This document shows positions 41,700-51,893 of a stretch of 64,000 nucleotides of DNA, piece by piece. The position numbers were made by a program, and so were the translations under genes. Each line of letters begins with the position of its first letter. Within the stretch, counting starts at the first letter, position 1. The notes beneath the pieces were generated by a model. The model saw only the letters and a list, made by a program, of their open reading frames with translations. It was not told the origin of the DNA and made no database searches. The stretch is from Pseudomonadota bacterium (GTDB lineage Bacteria; Pseudomonadota; Gammaproteobacteria; Burkholderiales; Burkholderiaceae_C). The stretch lies in contig JAKARB010000006.1 of the NCBI GenBank assembly GCA_021819435.1, positions 186,001-250,000 on the forward strand, written 5' to 3'.

Positions 41700-42392
41700 T
41701 CAGTGCTGCCAGGGCCAGCCACCGGCCGAGGCGCTCGCCGCGAGCGGCGAGGCAGCGCTGTCATCCAGCCCCCAGCGCGCGCGCATGAGTGCCAGCAGTT
41801 GCTGGCAAGCGAGCGCGCGGTGGCTGATGGCGTTCTTGATGGCGGGGTCGAGCTCGGCGGCGCTTTGGCCATGCGAGGCGATCCACAGCAGCGGGTCGTA
41901 GCCGAAGCCGTGGGCGCCTTGGGGCGCTTCGAGCAACTCGCCTCGCCACTGGCCTTCGGCGATCAGGGGCTCCGGGTCTTCGGCGTGGCGCACGGCCACC
42001 AGCAGGCAGGTGAAGTGGGCGCCACGCAGCGCCTGGTCTTTCATCTGCGTGAGCAGCCAATCGTTGTTGGCCTGGTCGATCTGTTCGCGCGGCAGGCCCT
42101 CGGCGATGCGGCCGGCGTCGACCGCATGGCGGGCCGAGCGCACGCCGGGGGCGCCGCCCAAGGCATCGACACACAGGCCGGAGTCATCGGCCAATGCGGG
42201 GCCACCGGCTGCTGCCGCCGCATGCCGTGCCTTGGCCAGGGCGTTCTCGACGAAGGTGATGTGCGGCTCCTCGGCCTCGGGGATGCCCAGGCTGCCCTGC
42301 GTGACCAGCTCGACGCCGAGCGGGGCGATGAGGGCTTGCAGCTCCTTGAGCTTCTTGGCGTTGTTGGAGGCGAGGATCAGTCGCTTGCTCAT
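41700..42392 (-). CDS. rdgB: Non-canonical purine NTP pyrophosphatase (RdgB/HAM1)
   Basis: The 230-aa protein has the family signature ILASNNAKKLKEL at the N-terminus, FVENALAKARHAA, LADDSGLCVDALGGAPGVRSAR (core ADDSGLCVDALGG), GFGYDPLLW and SHRALA. It hydrolyses dITP, ITP and XTP to monophosphates and keeps them out of DNA and RNA. It is about 25 residues longer than E. coli RdgB because of an Ala/Ser-rich C-terminal tail. It follows rph by 31 nt. Confidence 0.94.
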   Translation of the reverse strand: MSKRLILASNNAKKLKELQALIAPLGVELVTQGSLGIPEAEEPHITFVENALAKARHAAAAAGGPALADDSGLCVDALGGAPGVRSARHAVDAGRIAEGLPREQIDQANNDWLLTQMKDQALRGAHFTCLLVAVRHAEDPEPLIAEGQWRGELLEAPQGAHGFGYDPLLWIASHGQSAAELDPAIKNAISHRALACQQLLALMRARWGLDDSAASPLAASASAGGWPWQH

Positions 42393-42423
42393 GGCGTGGG
42401 GCTCCCGAGGTGCGAGGGGCGGA

Positions 42424-43158
<735 letters not shown>

Positions 43159-43224
43159 GGTGAGTTCGTGAAATCCGTTTAGGAGATTGGGGGAAGGGAA
43201 GGATGCGATGAACCCAATGCGGTG

Positions 43225-43307
43225 AAACGCAAAGGCCCGGAGCGGGCGTCCGGGCCGGCGGGGGGGCAGGGTGTTTTGCGGTGTGGGGGCCCGGAAAGCC
43301 GGCCCCC
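43225..43307 (-). terminator. Tandem hairpins after the PP2C gene, possible terminator
   Basis: The downstream hairpin pairs GGCCCGGA with TCCGGGCC (43234-43256) and is followed on the minus strand by TTTGCGTTT. A second GC-rich hairpin lies nearer the PP2C stop (43285-43307) and lacks a T-run. Confidence 0.5.
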
Positions 43308-43335
43308 GAGTGGGCCGGATGCTGTCTGGCCCGGC

Positions 43336-44277
43336 TCAGGTCTTCTTGGCGGCGGCGCTGGCCGAGGAGCGACGGATGGCTTCGTTGATCTCGCGGATGG
43401 AGCGCTCGATCTCGGCCTCGTCCAGGTCGTCGGCTTCGACATTGTCGCCGGGCGTGCCGGTGTTGCCCACGCTGGCCTGGATGGTCGAGGCGAACACCTC
43501 TTCGCCGAGGCTGTCGGTCGAGACGCCGGGCTGCTCGTCGTTGGCGGCGGACTCCCATTCCATGGCCAGCACGGTGACGTTGTCGCACTTCGGGCCACCG
43601 TTGCGCAGCGCCATCTCGACCAGCTCGGGCACGGCGTCGGAGATGGTGCGCGTGGCCAGGTTCTGGGTGATGGCATCGTCTTCGACCGTGCCCCACAGGC
43701 CGTCGGAGCACAGCATGATGCGGTCGCCTTCTTGCAGCACCAGCGGGCCGGCGGTGTCGACCACCGGCTTGCCCGGGCTGCCCAGGCAGGTGAAGAGCAC
43801 GTTGCGGTTGTAGCGCTCGTTGAGCGGCACCACAGAGGACAACGTGTTCTGCAGCTCGGAGTAAGAGTGGTCGCGCGTGCGGGCGATGAGCTTGTCGCCG
43901 CGCACGAAGTACAGGCGCGAGTCGCCGCAGTGCGCCCAGTAGGCCGTGTTGCCCTGCATGATGCAGGCGACGATGGTGGTGCGCGGGGTGTCCATCAGGC
44001 CGCGTTCGCTGGCGTAGCGCAGCAGTTGGTGGTGGCCCGCCATGATGGCATCTTGCAGGAATCGGATGGGGTCGGCCAGCTTGGGCTTGGCGTCGCGCTG
44101 GTAGAGCGCCGCCATGGTCTGCAAGGCGAGCTGCGAGGCCATTTCGCCCTCCGGGTGGCCGCCCATGCCGTCGGCCAGTGCGAACAGGCCCGAGTCCCGC
44201 GTGTAGCAGTAGCCCATGCGGTCTTCGTTCTTCTCGCGGCCGCCCTTGCGGCTGATCTGGTAGACGGAGAATCTCAT
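43336..44277 (-). CDS. PP2C-family Ser/Thr protein phosphatase
   Basis: The 313-aa cytoplasmic phosphatase contains the metal-binding and catalytic motifs NEDRMG, ADGMGGHPEGEMAS, HCGDSRLYFVR, LCSDGLWGTVEDD and KCDNVTVLAMEW. A flexible C-terminal extension of about 70 residues, rich in acidic and small residues, follows the catalytic core. Its ATG overlaps the kinase stop codon by 4 nt (ATGA), so kinase and phosphatase are translationally coupled and likely act on shared targets. The ATG at 44277 is chosen because of this overlap and because MRFSVYQISRKGGREKNEDRM is the family start. Confidence 0.92.
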   Translation of the reverse strand: MRFSVYQISRKGGREKNEDRMGYCYTRDSGLFALADGMGGHPEGEMASQLALQTMAALYQRDAKPKLADPIRFLQDAIMAGHHQLLRYASERGLMDTPRTTIVACIMQGNTAYWAHCGDSRLYFVRGDKLIARTRDHSYSELQNTLSSVVPLNERYNRNVLFTCLGSPGKPVVDTAGPLVLQEGDRIMLCSDGLWGTVEDDAITQNLATRTISDAVPELVEMALRNGGPKCDNVTVLAMEWESAANDEQPGVSTDSLGEEVFASTIQASVGNTGTPGDNVEADDLDEAEIERSIREINEAIRRSSASAAAKKT

Positions 44278-45242
44278 GCCTTCGCCCCGGACTTGAGGTT
44301 TTCGAGTTGCAGCTTCACGCGTTCGGAGAAGGTGAGCTTGGAGTAACGGCGTTCGGTTTCGCGCGCCAGCTCTTTTTGCAAGGCGAAGACGCTTTGCGGG
44401 CGGGCCAGCGGGTCGAGGGACATGCACCACTCGGTCACCTCGATGAGGTTGTCCGAGTAGACGTTGCGCAAGCGCGAGAGCGACAGGCTCAGGCGGTCTT
44501 TCTCGAGGCGCTGGGGCGCGTCGTTGGGCGGGTAGCCCTGCATGCAGGCGTAGATGCACGCGCCAATGGCGTAGATGTCCGTCCAGGGGCCCAGCGAGCC
44601 GTCGCGGCGGTACATCTCTGGGGCGGCGAAGCCCGGCGTGTACATCGGGCGGATGAAGTTGCCTTCCTTGCTCAGCACCTCGCGCGCCGCGCCGAAATCC
44701 AGCAGCACGGCCCGGTTGTCGTTGGTGATGAAGATGTTGGCTGGCTTGATGTCCAGGTGCAGCATCTTGTGCTGGTGCACGATGCGCAGGCCGCGCAGGA
44801 TCTCGTCGAACAGGCTGCGGATGGTGGACTCGCGGAAGACCTTGTCACGCTTGAGGTCGCGGGCGGTGACGATGAAGTCCTGCAGGGTGTCGCCCTGGAG
44901 GTAGTTCATCACCATGTAGACGGTTTCGTTCTCGCGGAAGAAGTTCAGCACCGACACCACACTCGGATGGGCGATCTGGGCCAGCGAGCGGCCTTCTTCG
45001 AAGAAACTTTTCAGCCCCAGGCGGTAGAGTGGCTGCTTGTCGGGCTTGACGCGCGGAATCAACTCACCGGCCGAGCGTTCGGCCAGCGAGGCCGGCAGGT
45101 ACTCCTTGAGGGCGACCAGGCGCTTTTCCGGGTCTTCAGCGAGGTAGACGACGCCGAAGCCGCCAGCGGCAAGCTTCTTGACGATCTGGTAGCCGCCCAC
45201 GACGGTGCCCGAGGGCAACGGAGCGGGTTTCGGCTTTGACAT
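44274..45242 (-). CDS. Serine/threonine protein kinase (Hanks type, soluble)
   Basis: The 322-aa protein is almost entirely kinase domain: glycine loop AAGGFGVVYLAED, ATP-binding lysine in VALKEYLP, catalytic loop HLDIKPANIF, DFGAAR, and APEMY in place of APE. The catalytic loop has Leu instead of Arg before the catalytic Asp (HLD, not HRD), which marks non-RD kinases that do not need activation-loop phosphorylation of the usual kind. There is no transmembrane segment or sensor domain, so the signal is unclear. It is coupled to the PP2C gene and divergent from yicC with only 30 bp between start codons, leaving their promoters to overlap coding sequence. Confidence 0.92.
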   Translation of the reverse strand: MSKPKPAPLPSGTVVGGYQIVKKLAAGGFGVVYLAEDPEKRLVALKEYLPASLAERSAGELIPRVKPDKQPLYRLGLKSFFEEGRSLAQIAHPSVVSVLNFFRENETVYMVMNYLQGDTLQDFIVTARDLKRDKVFRESTIRSLFDEILRGLRIVHQHKMLHLDIKPANIFITNDNRAVLLDFGAAREVLSKEGNFIRPMYTPGFAAPEMYRRDGSLGPWTDIYAIGACIYACMQGYPPNDAPQRLEKDRLSLSLSRLRNVYSDNLIEVTEWCMSLDPLARPQSVFALQKELARETERRYSKLTFSERVKLQLENLKSGAKA

Positions 45243-45272
45243 AATCGTGTTTTATCTGGGTGAAATAGATCC

Positions 45273-46211
45273 ATGTCAGTCTACTCCATGACCGGCTTTG
45301 CCAGCGCGGTCGCGTCGGCACCCGACCACGTCAGTGAAAACACGGACGAGGGGGATGCGTCGACTGCGTCACGCAAGCAGGCATCGGGGGCGGTGAGCGC
45401 CGAGCTGCGCTCTGTCAACAGCCGCTTCCTGGATCTGAGCTTCAAGCTGGCCGACGAGTTCCGCGCCCTGGAGCCCGCCCTGCGTGACCTGCTGACCGCC
45501 ACCTTCAAGCGCGGCAAGATCGAGCTGCGCATGCAACCCCAGCGCGCCGCCGATGCGGGGTGGCCCCAACCCCAGCCCGAGCAATTGCACACCCTCGCCC
45601 GCCTGGAAGGCACGGTGCAGAACTGGCTGCCCAAGGCGCCGCCGCTGACGGTCAACGAGGTGCTGAACTGGTGCCGCGCGGCCGCCCCCTCGGTGCGCCT
45701 GGAAGACGCGGCGCTGGAAGCCACCCGCCAGGCCATCGCCGCCCTGGTCGACGCCCGCGAGCGCGAGGGTGCGCGCCTGGTTGGCGTGCTGAAAGACAAG
45801 CTAGCCGGGCTCAAGGCCCTGGCCGAGCAGGCCCAGCCGCTGGTGCCCCAGGCCGTGCAGCGCCAGCAGGAGCGCTTCGTTCAGAAGTACCAAGAGGCCT
45901 TGCAGTCCGTGGGCGGCAGCGTCACGCCTGAGGCCGCGCAGGAGCGCGCGCTGCAAGAGGCTGCTGCCTACGCCCTGCGCATCGACGTCGACGAGGAGCT
46001 GCAGCGCCTGAAGGCCCACCTCGACGAGATCGGCCGCCTGCTGAAGAAGGGTGGCGAGGTCGGCAAGCGTCTCGACTTCCTCATCCAGGAGTTGCACCGC
46101 GAGGCCAACACCCTGGGCTCCAAGGCCGCCGCGCTGGAGCTGACCCAGATCTCGGTGGACATGAAGGTGCTCATCGAGCAAATGCGCGAGCAGGTGCAGA
46201 ACATCGAGTGA
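45273..46211 (+). CDS. yicC: YicC-family endoribonuclease
   Basis: The 312-aa protein starts MSVYSMTGFA, the family N-terminus, and contains AELRSVNSRFLDLSFKL, GKIELRMQ and the C-terminal KGGEVGKRLDFLIQELHREANTLGSK (core RLDFLIQELHREANT), which is strongly conserved. YicC proteins are hexameric or octameric RNases that cut RNA, including the RyhB sRNA in E. coli. About 25 residues near position 15-42 (rich in Asp, Glu, Ser) are an insertion relative to most homologues. It is divergent from the Ser/Thr kinase with only 30 bp between starts. Confidence 0.9.
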   Translation: MSVYSMTGFASAVASAPDHVSENTDEGDASTASRKQASGAVSAELRSVNSRFLDLSFKLADEFRALEPALRDLLTATFKRGKIELRMQPQRAADAGWPQPQPEQLHTLARLEGTVQNWLPKAPPLTVNEVLNWCRAAAPSVRLEDAALEATRQAIAALVDAREREGARLVGVLKDKLAGLKALAEQAQPLVPQAVQRQQERFVQKYQEALQSVGGSVTPEAAQERALQEAAAYALRIDVDEELQRLKAHLDEIGRLLKKGGEVGKRLDFLIQELHREANTLGSKAAALELTQISVDMKVLIEQMREQVQNIE

Positions 46212-46295
46212 GCGGTGAGGTGGGCCTCGGGTGGTCCCAAAGCCCCCAGGTCGGTGGAGAATGCGCGCATTCCTTCACAACCCTCAGCCCGCCCC

Positions 46296-48485
46296 ATGAA
46301 ATCGAGCACGCACCGTTGGCGTTTCTTCAGAGCCGGTGGCTTTGACCAAGTCCGCCTGGACACGGGCGCCGACCTGGCCCACCTCGCTGAACTGGACCAG
46401 AAGCTCTGGGTGGCCCTGTCTTGCCCGACCAAAGGGGTTGAGCTCGATGCCGCCACGCTGGCCCTGGTCGACACCGATGTCGATGGCCACGTGCGCGCGC
46501 CCGAACTCATCGCCGCCATCGACTGGGCGACCGCCCGCCTGCGCTCGCCCGACGTGCTGATCCGCGCTGGTGAGCTGGCGCTGGCAGACATCGACGGTGA
46601 GGCCCATGGCAAGCTGCTCGCCGCGACACGCCGCATCCTCGCCAGCCTGGGCAAGGCGGACGCCACCCACATCAACGTCGACGATTGCACCGACATCGGC
46701 CGCATCTTCGGGGGCATGCCTTTCAACGGCGATGGCGTCATCTCGGCCAAGGGCCTGGGCGACGACCTGCAGGCCGCCATCGCGACGATCATCGACCGGC
46801 TGGGCGCGGTGGCTGATCGCGGCGGCGAACCGGGCGTCAACCGCGCCACGGTCGAGCGCTTTTTCGATGAGGGAACTGCCTTGCAAGCATGGCGCCAGGA
46901 TGCACGCGCGAACATCGCCGGCCTGCCCGAAGGCGCCAGCGCCGCCGATGCCTTCGCGGCCTTGCAGGCCATGCGCGAGAAGGTTGACGACTTCTTCCAG
47001 CGCTGCCGCCTGGCCACCTTCGACCCGCGTGCGGCCGGCCTGCTCAATGGCAGCGAGGACGACCTCAAGCGCATCGGTTCGCAACTGCTGGGCGGCGGCT
47101 CGGGCGGCGAGGACGTGGCCAGCCTGCCGCTGGCCTATGTGCGCAGTGGCGCCAGCCTGCCCTTGAACGACCAGGTCAATCCGGCCTGGGCGGGCGCCGT
47201 GGAGGCCCTGCGCGAGCAGGTGGTGCGGCCGCTGGTGGGTGACCGAGCTGAATTGAGCGAGGCCGATTGGCGCGCGTTGGTCGCGCGCTTCACCGACTTC
47301 GAGGCTTGGCAGGCGGCCCGTCCCGATACCTTGCTGGACCAGCTCGACGCGGATGCCTTGTCGACGCTGCTGGCTGGCAATGCCCGCACCCGCCTGCTCG
47401 ACCTCGTCACGCAGGACGAAGCCGCCGCCGAGGAGGCCGCCCTGATCGGCGACGTGGAGCGCCTGGTGCGCTACGTGCGCGACCTCGCCAAGCTGGCCCA
47501 CAACTTCGTGGCCTTCACCGACTTCTACACGCGCCGCGACAAGGCCAGCTTCCAGGCCGGCACCCTGTACATTGACGGACGCAGTTGCGACCTGTGCGTG
47601 AAGGTGCTTGACGCAGGCAAGCACGCGGCGTTGGCGACGCTCTCGGGCGTGTACCTGGCTTACTGCGAATGCAGCCGCGCCGGTGAGAAGCTGACCATCG
47701 CTGCGGCCGTCACGGCGGGAGACGCCGATCAGCTCATGGTCGGGCGCAACGGCGTCTTCTACGACCGCCAGGGCCGCGACTGGGATGCGACCGTCGTCAA
47801 GATCGTTGACCACCCGATCAGCATCCGCCAGGCTTTCTGGACGCCTTACAAGAAGGTGTCGCGCCTGATCGGCGAGCAGGTGCAGAAGTTCGCCGCCAGC
47901 AAGGCGCAGGCCTCGACCGACTTCACCACCCAGGCCGTGGCCAAGGCGGGCGACAAGGTGGCGGCCTCCGCCCAGGCGCCTGCGGGCGCGCCGGCCGCGC
48001 CTCCAGCACCGCCCGCCCCGCCAGCGCCTGTTGACGCCGCCAAGTTCGCCGGCATCTTCGCGGCGGTGGGCCTGGCCATCGGGGCCATCGGCACGGCGCT
48101 GGCAGCGGTGGTCACCGGCTTCCTGGGGCTGAAGGGCTGGCAGATGCCGTTGGCGCTGCTCGGGCTGATGATGTTGATCTCGGGGCCTTCCATGGCGATG
48201 GCGTATTTCAAGCTGCGCAATCGCAACCTCGGCCCGATCCTGGATGCGAACGGTTGGGCCGTTAACACGCGCGCGCGCATCAACATCCCGTTCGGCGCGG
48301 CGCTGACGCAATTGGCCAGGTTGCCCGAGGGTGCCGACCGGGCGCTCACCGATCCGTACGCCGAGAAGCGCTCGCCCTGGAAGCTGTACGTGTTGCTGGT
48401 GGCCATCGCGGTCGGCGTGGCGCTGGGCCTGCACTGGCTGGGCGTGACACCGAGTCTGCCGGGCATTTTCCCGCCTGCGCCTTGA
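46296..48485 (+). CDS. Uncharacterised large membrane protein with EF-hand-like loops
   Basis: I do not recognise a characterised family for this 729-aa protein. An EF-hand-type calcium loop occupies residues 59-70 (DTDVDGHVRAPE, with Asp at 1, 3, 5, Gly 6 and Glu 12), and a second partial loop (PFNGDGVIS) lies near residue 148. Four cysteines, C431, C434, C457 and C459, form a possible CxxC plus CxC metal or redox site. A Pro/Ala-rich linker (about 565-580) precedes three predicted transmembrane helices near 584-610, 617-637 and 695-715, so the large N-terminal part is likely cytoplasmic. ATG at 46296 has no obvious ribosome site. It lies between yicC and gmk on the same strand. Confidence 0.75.
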   Translation: MKSSTHRWRFFRAGGFDQVRLDTGADLAHLAELDQKLWVALSCPTKGVELDAATLALVDTDVDGHVRAPELIAAIDWATARLRSPDVLIRAGELALADIDGEAHGKLLAATRRILASLGKADATHINVDDCTDIGRIFGGMPFNGDGVISAKGLGDDLQAAIATIIDRLGAVADRGGEPGVNRATVERFFDEGTALQAWRQDARANIAGLPEGASAADAFAALQAMREKVDDFFQRCRLATFDPRAAGLLNGSEDDLKRIGSQLLGGGSGGEDVASLPLAYVRSGASLPLNDQVNPAWAGAVEALREQVVRPLVGDRAELSEADWRALVARFTDFEAWQAARPDTLLDQLDADALSTLLAGNARTRLLDLVTQDEAAAEEAALIGDVERLVRYVRDLAKLAHNFVAFTDFYTRRDKASFQAGTLYIDGRSCDLCVKVLDAGKHAALATLSGVYLAYCECSRAGEKLTIAAAVTAGDADQLMVGRNGVFYDRQGRDWDATVVKIVDHPISIRQAFWTPYKKVSRLIGEQVQKFAASKAQASTDFTTQAVAKAGDKVAASAQAPAGAPAAPPAPPAPPAPVDAAKFAGIFAAVGLAIGAIGTALAAVVTGFLGLKGWQMPLALLGLMMLISGPSMAMAYFKLRNRNLGPILDANGWAVNTRARINIPFGAALTQLARLPEGADRALTDPYAEKRSPWKLYVLLVAIAVGVALGLHWLGVTPSLPGIFPPAP

Positions 48486-48621
48486 GTTGGGTGGTCCGGG
48501 CGGAGGCGGTTGCAGGTAGACTTCCCGGACTCTCAAATCCCTTTTGAATGGGCTGGCACACGCTGCTCGCAACGGTGCGCATCGCCCTGATTCGGCCTCG
48601 GACGGGCCCCTGAGTCGTTTC

Positions 48622-49242
48622 ATGGACTATCCCGGCAACCTTTTCGTGGTGTCCGCTCCCAGCGGCACCGGCAAATCCAGCCTCGTGAAGGCGCTGCTGG
48701 AGCTCGACTCGCGCTTGCAGGTCAGCGTCTCGCACACCACGCGCAAGCCGCGCGGGCAGGAACAGCACGGCCGCGAATACTGGTTCGTCTCGAAGGAAGA
48801 GTTCGAAGCCATGGTCGAGCGGGGCGATTTCTTCGAGCACGCCGAGGTCCATGGCAACCACTACGGCACCTCTCGCCAGGCCATCGAGGAGCGCATCAAG
48901 GGCGGCGAAGACGTGGTGCTGGAGATCGACTGGCAGGGTGCGCTCCAGATGAAGCAGACCTTCCCGTACGCGGTGCTGGTCTTCATCCTGCCGCCCAGCT
49001 ACGAAGAGCTGCTGCAGCGCCTGCAACGCCGGGGCGAGGATTCGCCCGACGTGATCGAGGTGCGCATGAACAACGCGCGCATCGAGGTGGCCCAGGCCCA
49101 GCATTTCGATTTCATCGTGGTCAATGCGCTGTTCGAGTCGGCTTTGTTCGACCTGAAGGCGATTGTCCATTCGCAGCGGTTAAAATACGCCGCTCAACGC
49201 CGGAACAAGTCTGCCGTGTTCCGCGCCCTCCAGCTGGTATGA
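48622..49242 (+). CDS. gmk: Guanylate kinase
   Basis: The 206-aa enzyme has the P-loop [38 protein letters not shown] and [12 protein letters not shown] motifs, all in order. It phosphorylates GMP to GDP. ATG at 48622 gives [15 protein letters not shown], the usual N-terminus. The gene is followed after 23 nt by rpoZ, the conserved gmk-rpoZ-spoT order of proteobacteria. Confidence 0.97.
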   Translation: MDYPGNLFVVSAPSGTGKSSLVKALLELDSRLQVSVSHTTRKPRGQEQHGREYWFVSKEEFEAMVERGDFFEHAEVHGNHYGTSRQAIEERIKGGEDVVLEIDWQGALQMKQTFPYAVLVFILPPSYEELLQRLQRRGEDSPDVIEVRMNNARIEVAQAQHFDFIVVNALFESALFDLKAIVHSQRLKYAAQRRNKSAVFRALQLV

Positions 49243-49265
49243 CCAGCCCGACCCTCGGAGTTACC

Positions 49266-49469
49266 ATGGCCCGCATCACCGTCGAAGACTGCCTGCAAAA
49301 GATCCCCAACCGCTTCCAACTGGTGCTGGCCGCGACCTACCGCGCCCGCATGCTGAGCCAGGGGCACACCCCCAAGATCGAGTCGCGCAACAAGCCGAGC
49401 GTGACCGCCCTGCGCGAGATCGCCGCCGGTCAGGTCGGCCTGGAAATGCTGCGCAAGGTTCCGACCTGA
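49266..49469 (+). CDS. rpoZ: RNA polymerase omega subunit
   Basis: The 67-aa protein is [20 protein letters not shown] at the start, followed by [10 protein letters not shown] and [11 protein letters not shown], the signature of omega. It binds the beta-prime subunit and forms part of the ppGpp binding site, which fits its place just before spoT. ATG at 49266 has CGGAG 6 nt upstream. A terminator separates it from spoT. Confidence 0.96.
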   Translation: MARITVEDCLQKIPNRFQLVLAATYRARMLSQGHTPKIESRNKPSVTALREIAAGQVGLEMLRKVPT

Positions 49470-49501
49470 GCGCCCTGGGTGCCCCGGCACCCGCCGCCTT
49501 G

Positions 49502-49527
49502 AAGGGCCCGCCGCGTGCGGGCCTTTT
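49502..49527 (+). terminator. Rho-independent terminator after rpoZ
   Basis: GGCCCGC and GCGGGCC form a 7-bp stem with a CGCGT loop, followed by TTTT. spoT therefore likely has at least a partly separate promoter. Confidence 0.85.
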
Positions 49528-49616
49528 GCGTTGGTGGGTGCTTTGAGGCCTCAAACGGCCCTTCCACCTGATCCTTCCCCGCGCCAGGGGACTCTCATCC
49601 GCGCTACATTTTTGGC

Positions 49617-51821
49617 ATGAACACCGTCACCGACGCGGCAGCCGCTTCTTTCGCGGCGCTCACCCACAAGCTCGATTACCTCGACGAGGCGGACACCCGC
49701 CGGGTGCGTGACGCCTACCGCTTCGCCGACGAGGCCCACTTGGGCCAGTTCCGCGCCAGTGGCGAACCCTACATCACCCACCCGATCGCGGTGGCTGGTC
49801 TCTGCGCCGACTGGAAGCTCGACGCCCAGGCCATCATGGCCGCGCTCATGCACGACGCCATGGAAGACTGCGGCGTCACCAAGATCGAGCTGATCGAGCG
49901 CTTCGGGGCTCCCACGGCCGAGATCGTCGACGGCCTGACCAAGCTCGACAAGTTGCAGTTCTCGACCAAGGAGGAGTCGCAGGCCGAGTCCTTCCGCAAG
50001 ATGCTGCTGGCCATGGCGCGCGACGTGCGCGTCATCCTCATCAAGCTGGCCGACCGCCTGCACAACATGCGCACCATGGACGCGATGGCGGCTCCGAAGC
50101 GCACGCGCATCGCCCGTGAGACGCTCGACATCTACGTGCCGATTGCGCACCGCCTGGGTCTGAACCAGACGTATCGCGAGCTGCAGGAGCTGTCCTTCCA
50201 GTACATCAACCCCTGGCGCTACGGGGTGCTGGCCAAGGCGGTGAAGAAGACGCGCGGCAACCGGCGCGACCTGGTCGAGCGCATCCGCAAGGATGTTGAT
50301 GGTGCGTTCGCCGATGCGGAGATGCACGTCGAGGTCTTCGGCCGCGAGAAGACGATTTTTTCCATCTACAACAAGATGGTCGAGAAGCGCCTGAGCTTCG
50401 CCCAGGTCAGCGACATTTTCGGCTTTCGCATCGTCACGCGCGAATTGCTCGACTGTTACCGGGCGCTGGGCGTGCTGCACCAACTCTACAAACCGCTGCC
50501 AGGCCGCTTCAAGGATTACATCGCCATCCCCAAGGCCAACGGCTACCAGTCGCTGCACACGACGCTGGTGAACCCGGTGGGCACGGCGGTGGAGTTCCAG
50601 ATTCGCTCGCAGGCCATGCACGCGGTGGCCGAAAAGGGCATTGCGGCGCACTGGATGTACAAGGAAAGCGAGGGTTCGCAGGATGAGGCGTCGCCGCAGG
50701 AAGGCGCCGTCTGGCTGCAATCGCTCATCGACATCCAGCACGAGACGCGGGACTCGGCCGAGTTCCTCGAACACCTCAAGATCGACCTCTTCCCCGAGTC
50801 GGTGTACGTGCTCACGCCCAAGTCGCGCATCGTGGCGCTGCCCAAGGGCGCCACGCCGGTGGACTTCGCCTACGCCATCCACTCGGGCGTGGGCGATCGC
50901 TGCGTGTCGGCCAAGGTCAATGGCGAGGCGGTGGCGCTGCGCACCGAGCTGCGTTCGGGCGACGTGGTCGAGATCGTCACCGCGCCGAGTGCACGCCCGA
51001 ACCCGGGCTGGCTGAACTTCGTGCGCACGGGCCGGGCCCGCTCCAAGATCCGCAGCTACCTGAAGAACATGGAGGCGGAAGAGTCGCTGGCGCTGGGCGA
51101 GAAGCTGCTGAGCCAGGCCTTGCGGGCCGAAGGCCTGTCCATGCCCGCAGGCACCGAAGAGAGCGAAGGCGATGCCGGTGCGCTGTGGCAGTCGCTGGTG
51201 CGATGGGGCGGCAACCGCACGCGCGACGAGCTGCTCGCCGACATCGGCCTGGGCCGCAAGATCGCCACCATGGTGGCCAAGCGCCTGGCGCAGAGCATGG
51301 TTGAGCAGGGTGAGCGCCCCGATGCGCTGACGCTGACGCTGGGCCGCTTCTCTGACGAAGCGCCGTCGAATGCCGCTGTGGTCATCGATGGCAGCGAAGG
51401 TGCCACGGTGCAGTTGGCCTCGTGCTGTTGTCCTGTGCCCGGCGACCCCATCGCTGGCTACCTGGGCCGGGGCGAGGGCCTGGTGGTGCACACGCAGGCC
51501 TGCGGCGTGGGCAAGCGCCTGTTCGAGCGCGACAGCGAGCGCTGGATCGACGTGAGCTGGTCGGACGAGCCCACGCGCCTGTTCGAGACCGTCATCAAGG
51601 TGCTGGTCACCAACGGCAAGGGCGTGCTGGCACAGGTGGCTGCGTCCATCAGCAGCGCCGAGACCGACATCACCCACATCGAGATGGGCGACGAGCGCCT
51701 GGGCGAAACCGCCGAGCTCAAGCTCACGGTGGCGGTGCGTGACACCGACCACCTCACCGAGGTGATGCGCACCCTGCGCCGCTGCGCGGTGGTGCTCAAG
51801 GTGGAGCGGGTCTGCCCCTGA
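49617..51821 (+). CDS. spoT: Bifunctional (p)ppGpp synthetase/hydrolase SpoT
   Basis: The 734-aa protein has the long RSH layout: an HD hydrolase domain with H55 and H79/D80 (PYITHPIAVAG and MHDAMEDCG), a synthetase domain with RFKDYIAIPKANGYQSLHTT (core GYQSLHTT), a TGS domain (SVYVLTPKSRIVALPKGAT), the conserved-Cys zinc-finger region with CCCPVPGDP and a C-terminal ACT domain. The HD motif is intact, so both making and breaking of (p)ppGpp are expected, unlike RelA. ATG at 49617 follows rpoZ after 147 nt. Confidence 0.94.
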   Translation: MNTVTDAAAASFAALTHKLDYLDEADTRRVRDAYRFADEAHLGQFRASGEPYITHPIAVAGLCADWKLDAQAIMAALMHDAMEDCGVTKIELIERFGAPTAEIVDGLTKLDKLQFSTKEESQAESFRKMLLAMARDVRVILIKLADRLHNMRTMDAMAAPKRTRIARETLDIYVPIAHRLGLNQTYRELQELSFQYINPWRYGVLAKAVKKTRGNRRDLVERIRKDVDGAFADAEMHVEVFGREKTIFSIYNKMVEKRLSFAQVSDIFGFRIVTRELLDCYRALGVLHQLYKPLPGRFKDYIAIPKANGYQSLHTTLVNPVGTAVEFQIRSQAMHAVAEKGIAAHWMYKESEGSQDEASPQEGAVWLQSLIDIQHETRDSAEFLEHLKIDLFPESVYVLTPKSRIVALPKGATPVDFAYAIHSGVGDRCVSAKVNGEAVALRTELRSGDVVEIVTAPSARPNPGWLNFVRTGRARSKIRSYLKNMEAEESLALGEKLLSQALRAEGLSMPAGTEESEGDAGALWQSLVRWGGNRTRDELLADIGLGRKIATMVAKRLAQSMVEQGERPDALTLTLGRFSDEAPSNAAVVIDGSEGATVQLASCCCPVPGDPIAGYLGRGEGLVVHTQACGVGKRLFERDSERWIDVSWSDEPTRLFETVIKVLVTNGKGVLAQVAASISSAETDITHIEMGDERLGETAELKLTVAVRDTDHLTEVMRTLRRCAVVLKVERVCP

Positions 51822-51893
51822 GCATTGCGCTGGGGGGCGTTCAGCGGCTGCTGAATGAACCGGACCGAAGCAGCGTGGAGCTGCTTGAGGTGC

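Noticed and set aside
46284-48623. A 779-codon frame antisense to the EF-hand protein
   Set aside because: It is a GC-rich shadow; the plus strand shows proper EF-hand, linker and membrane-helix features.
49551-51752. A 733-codon frame antisense to spoT
   Set aside because: spoT is unambiguous; the antisense product has no motif and begins outside any ribosome site.
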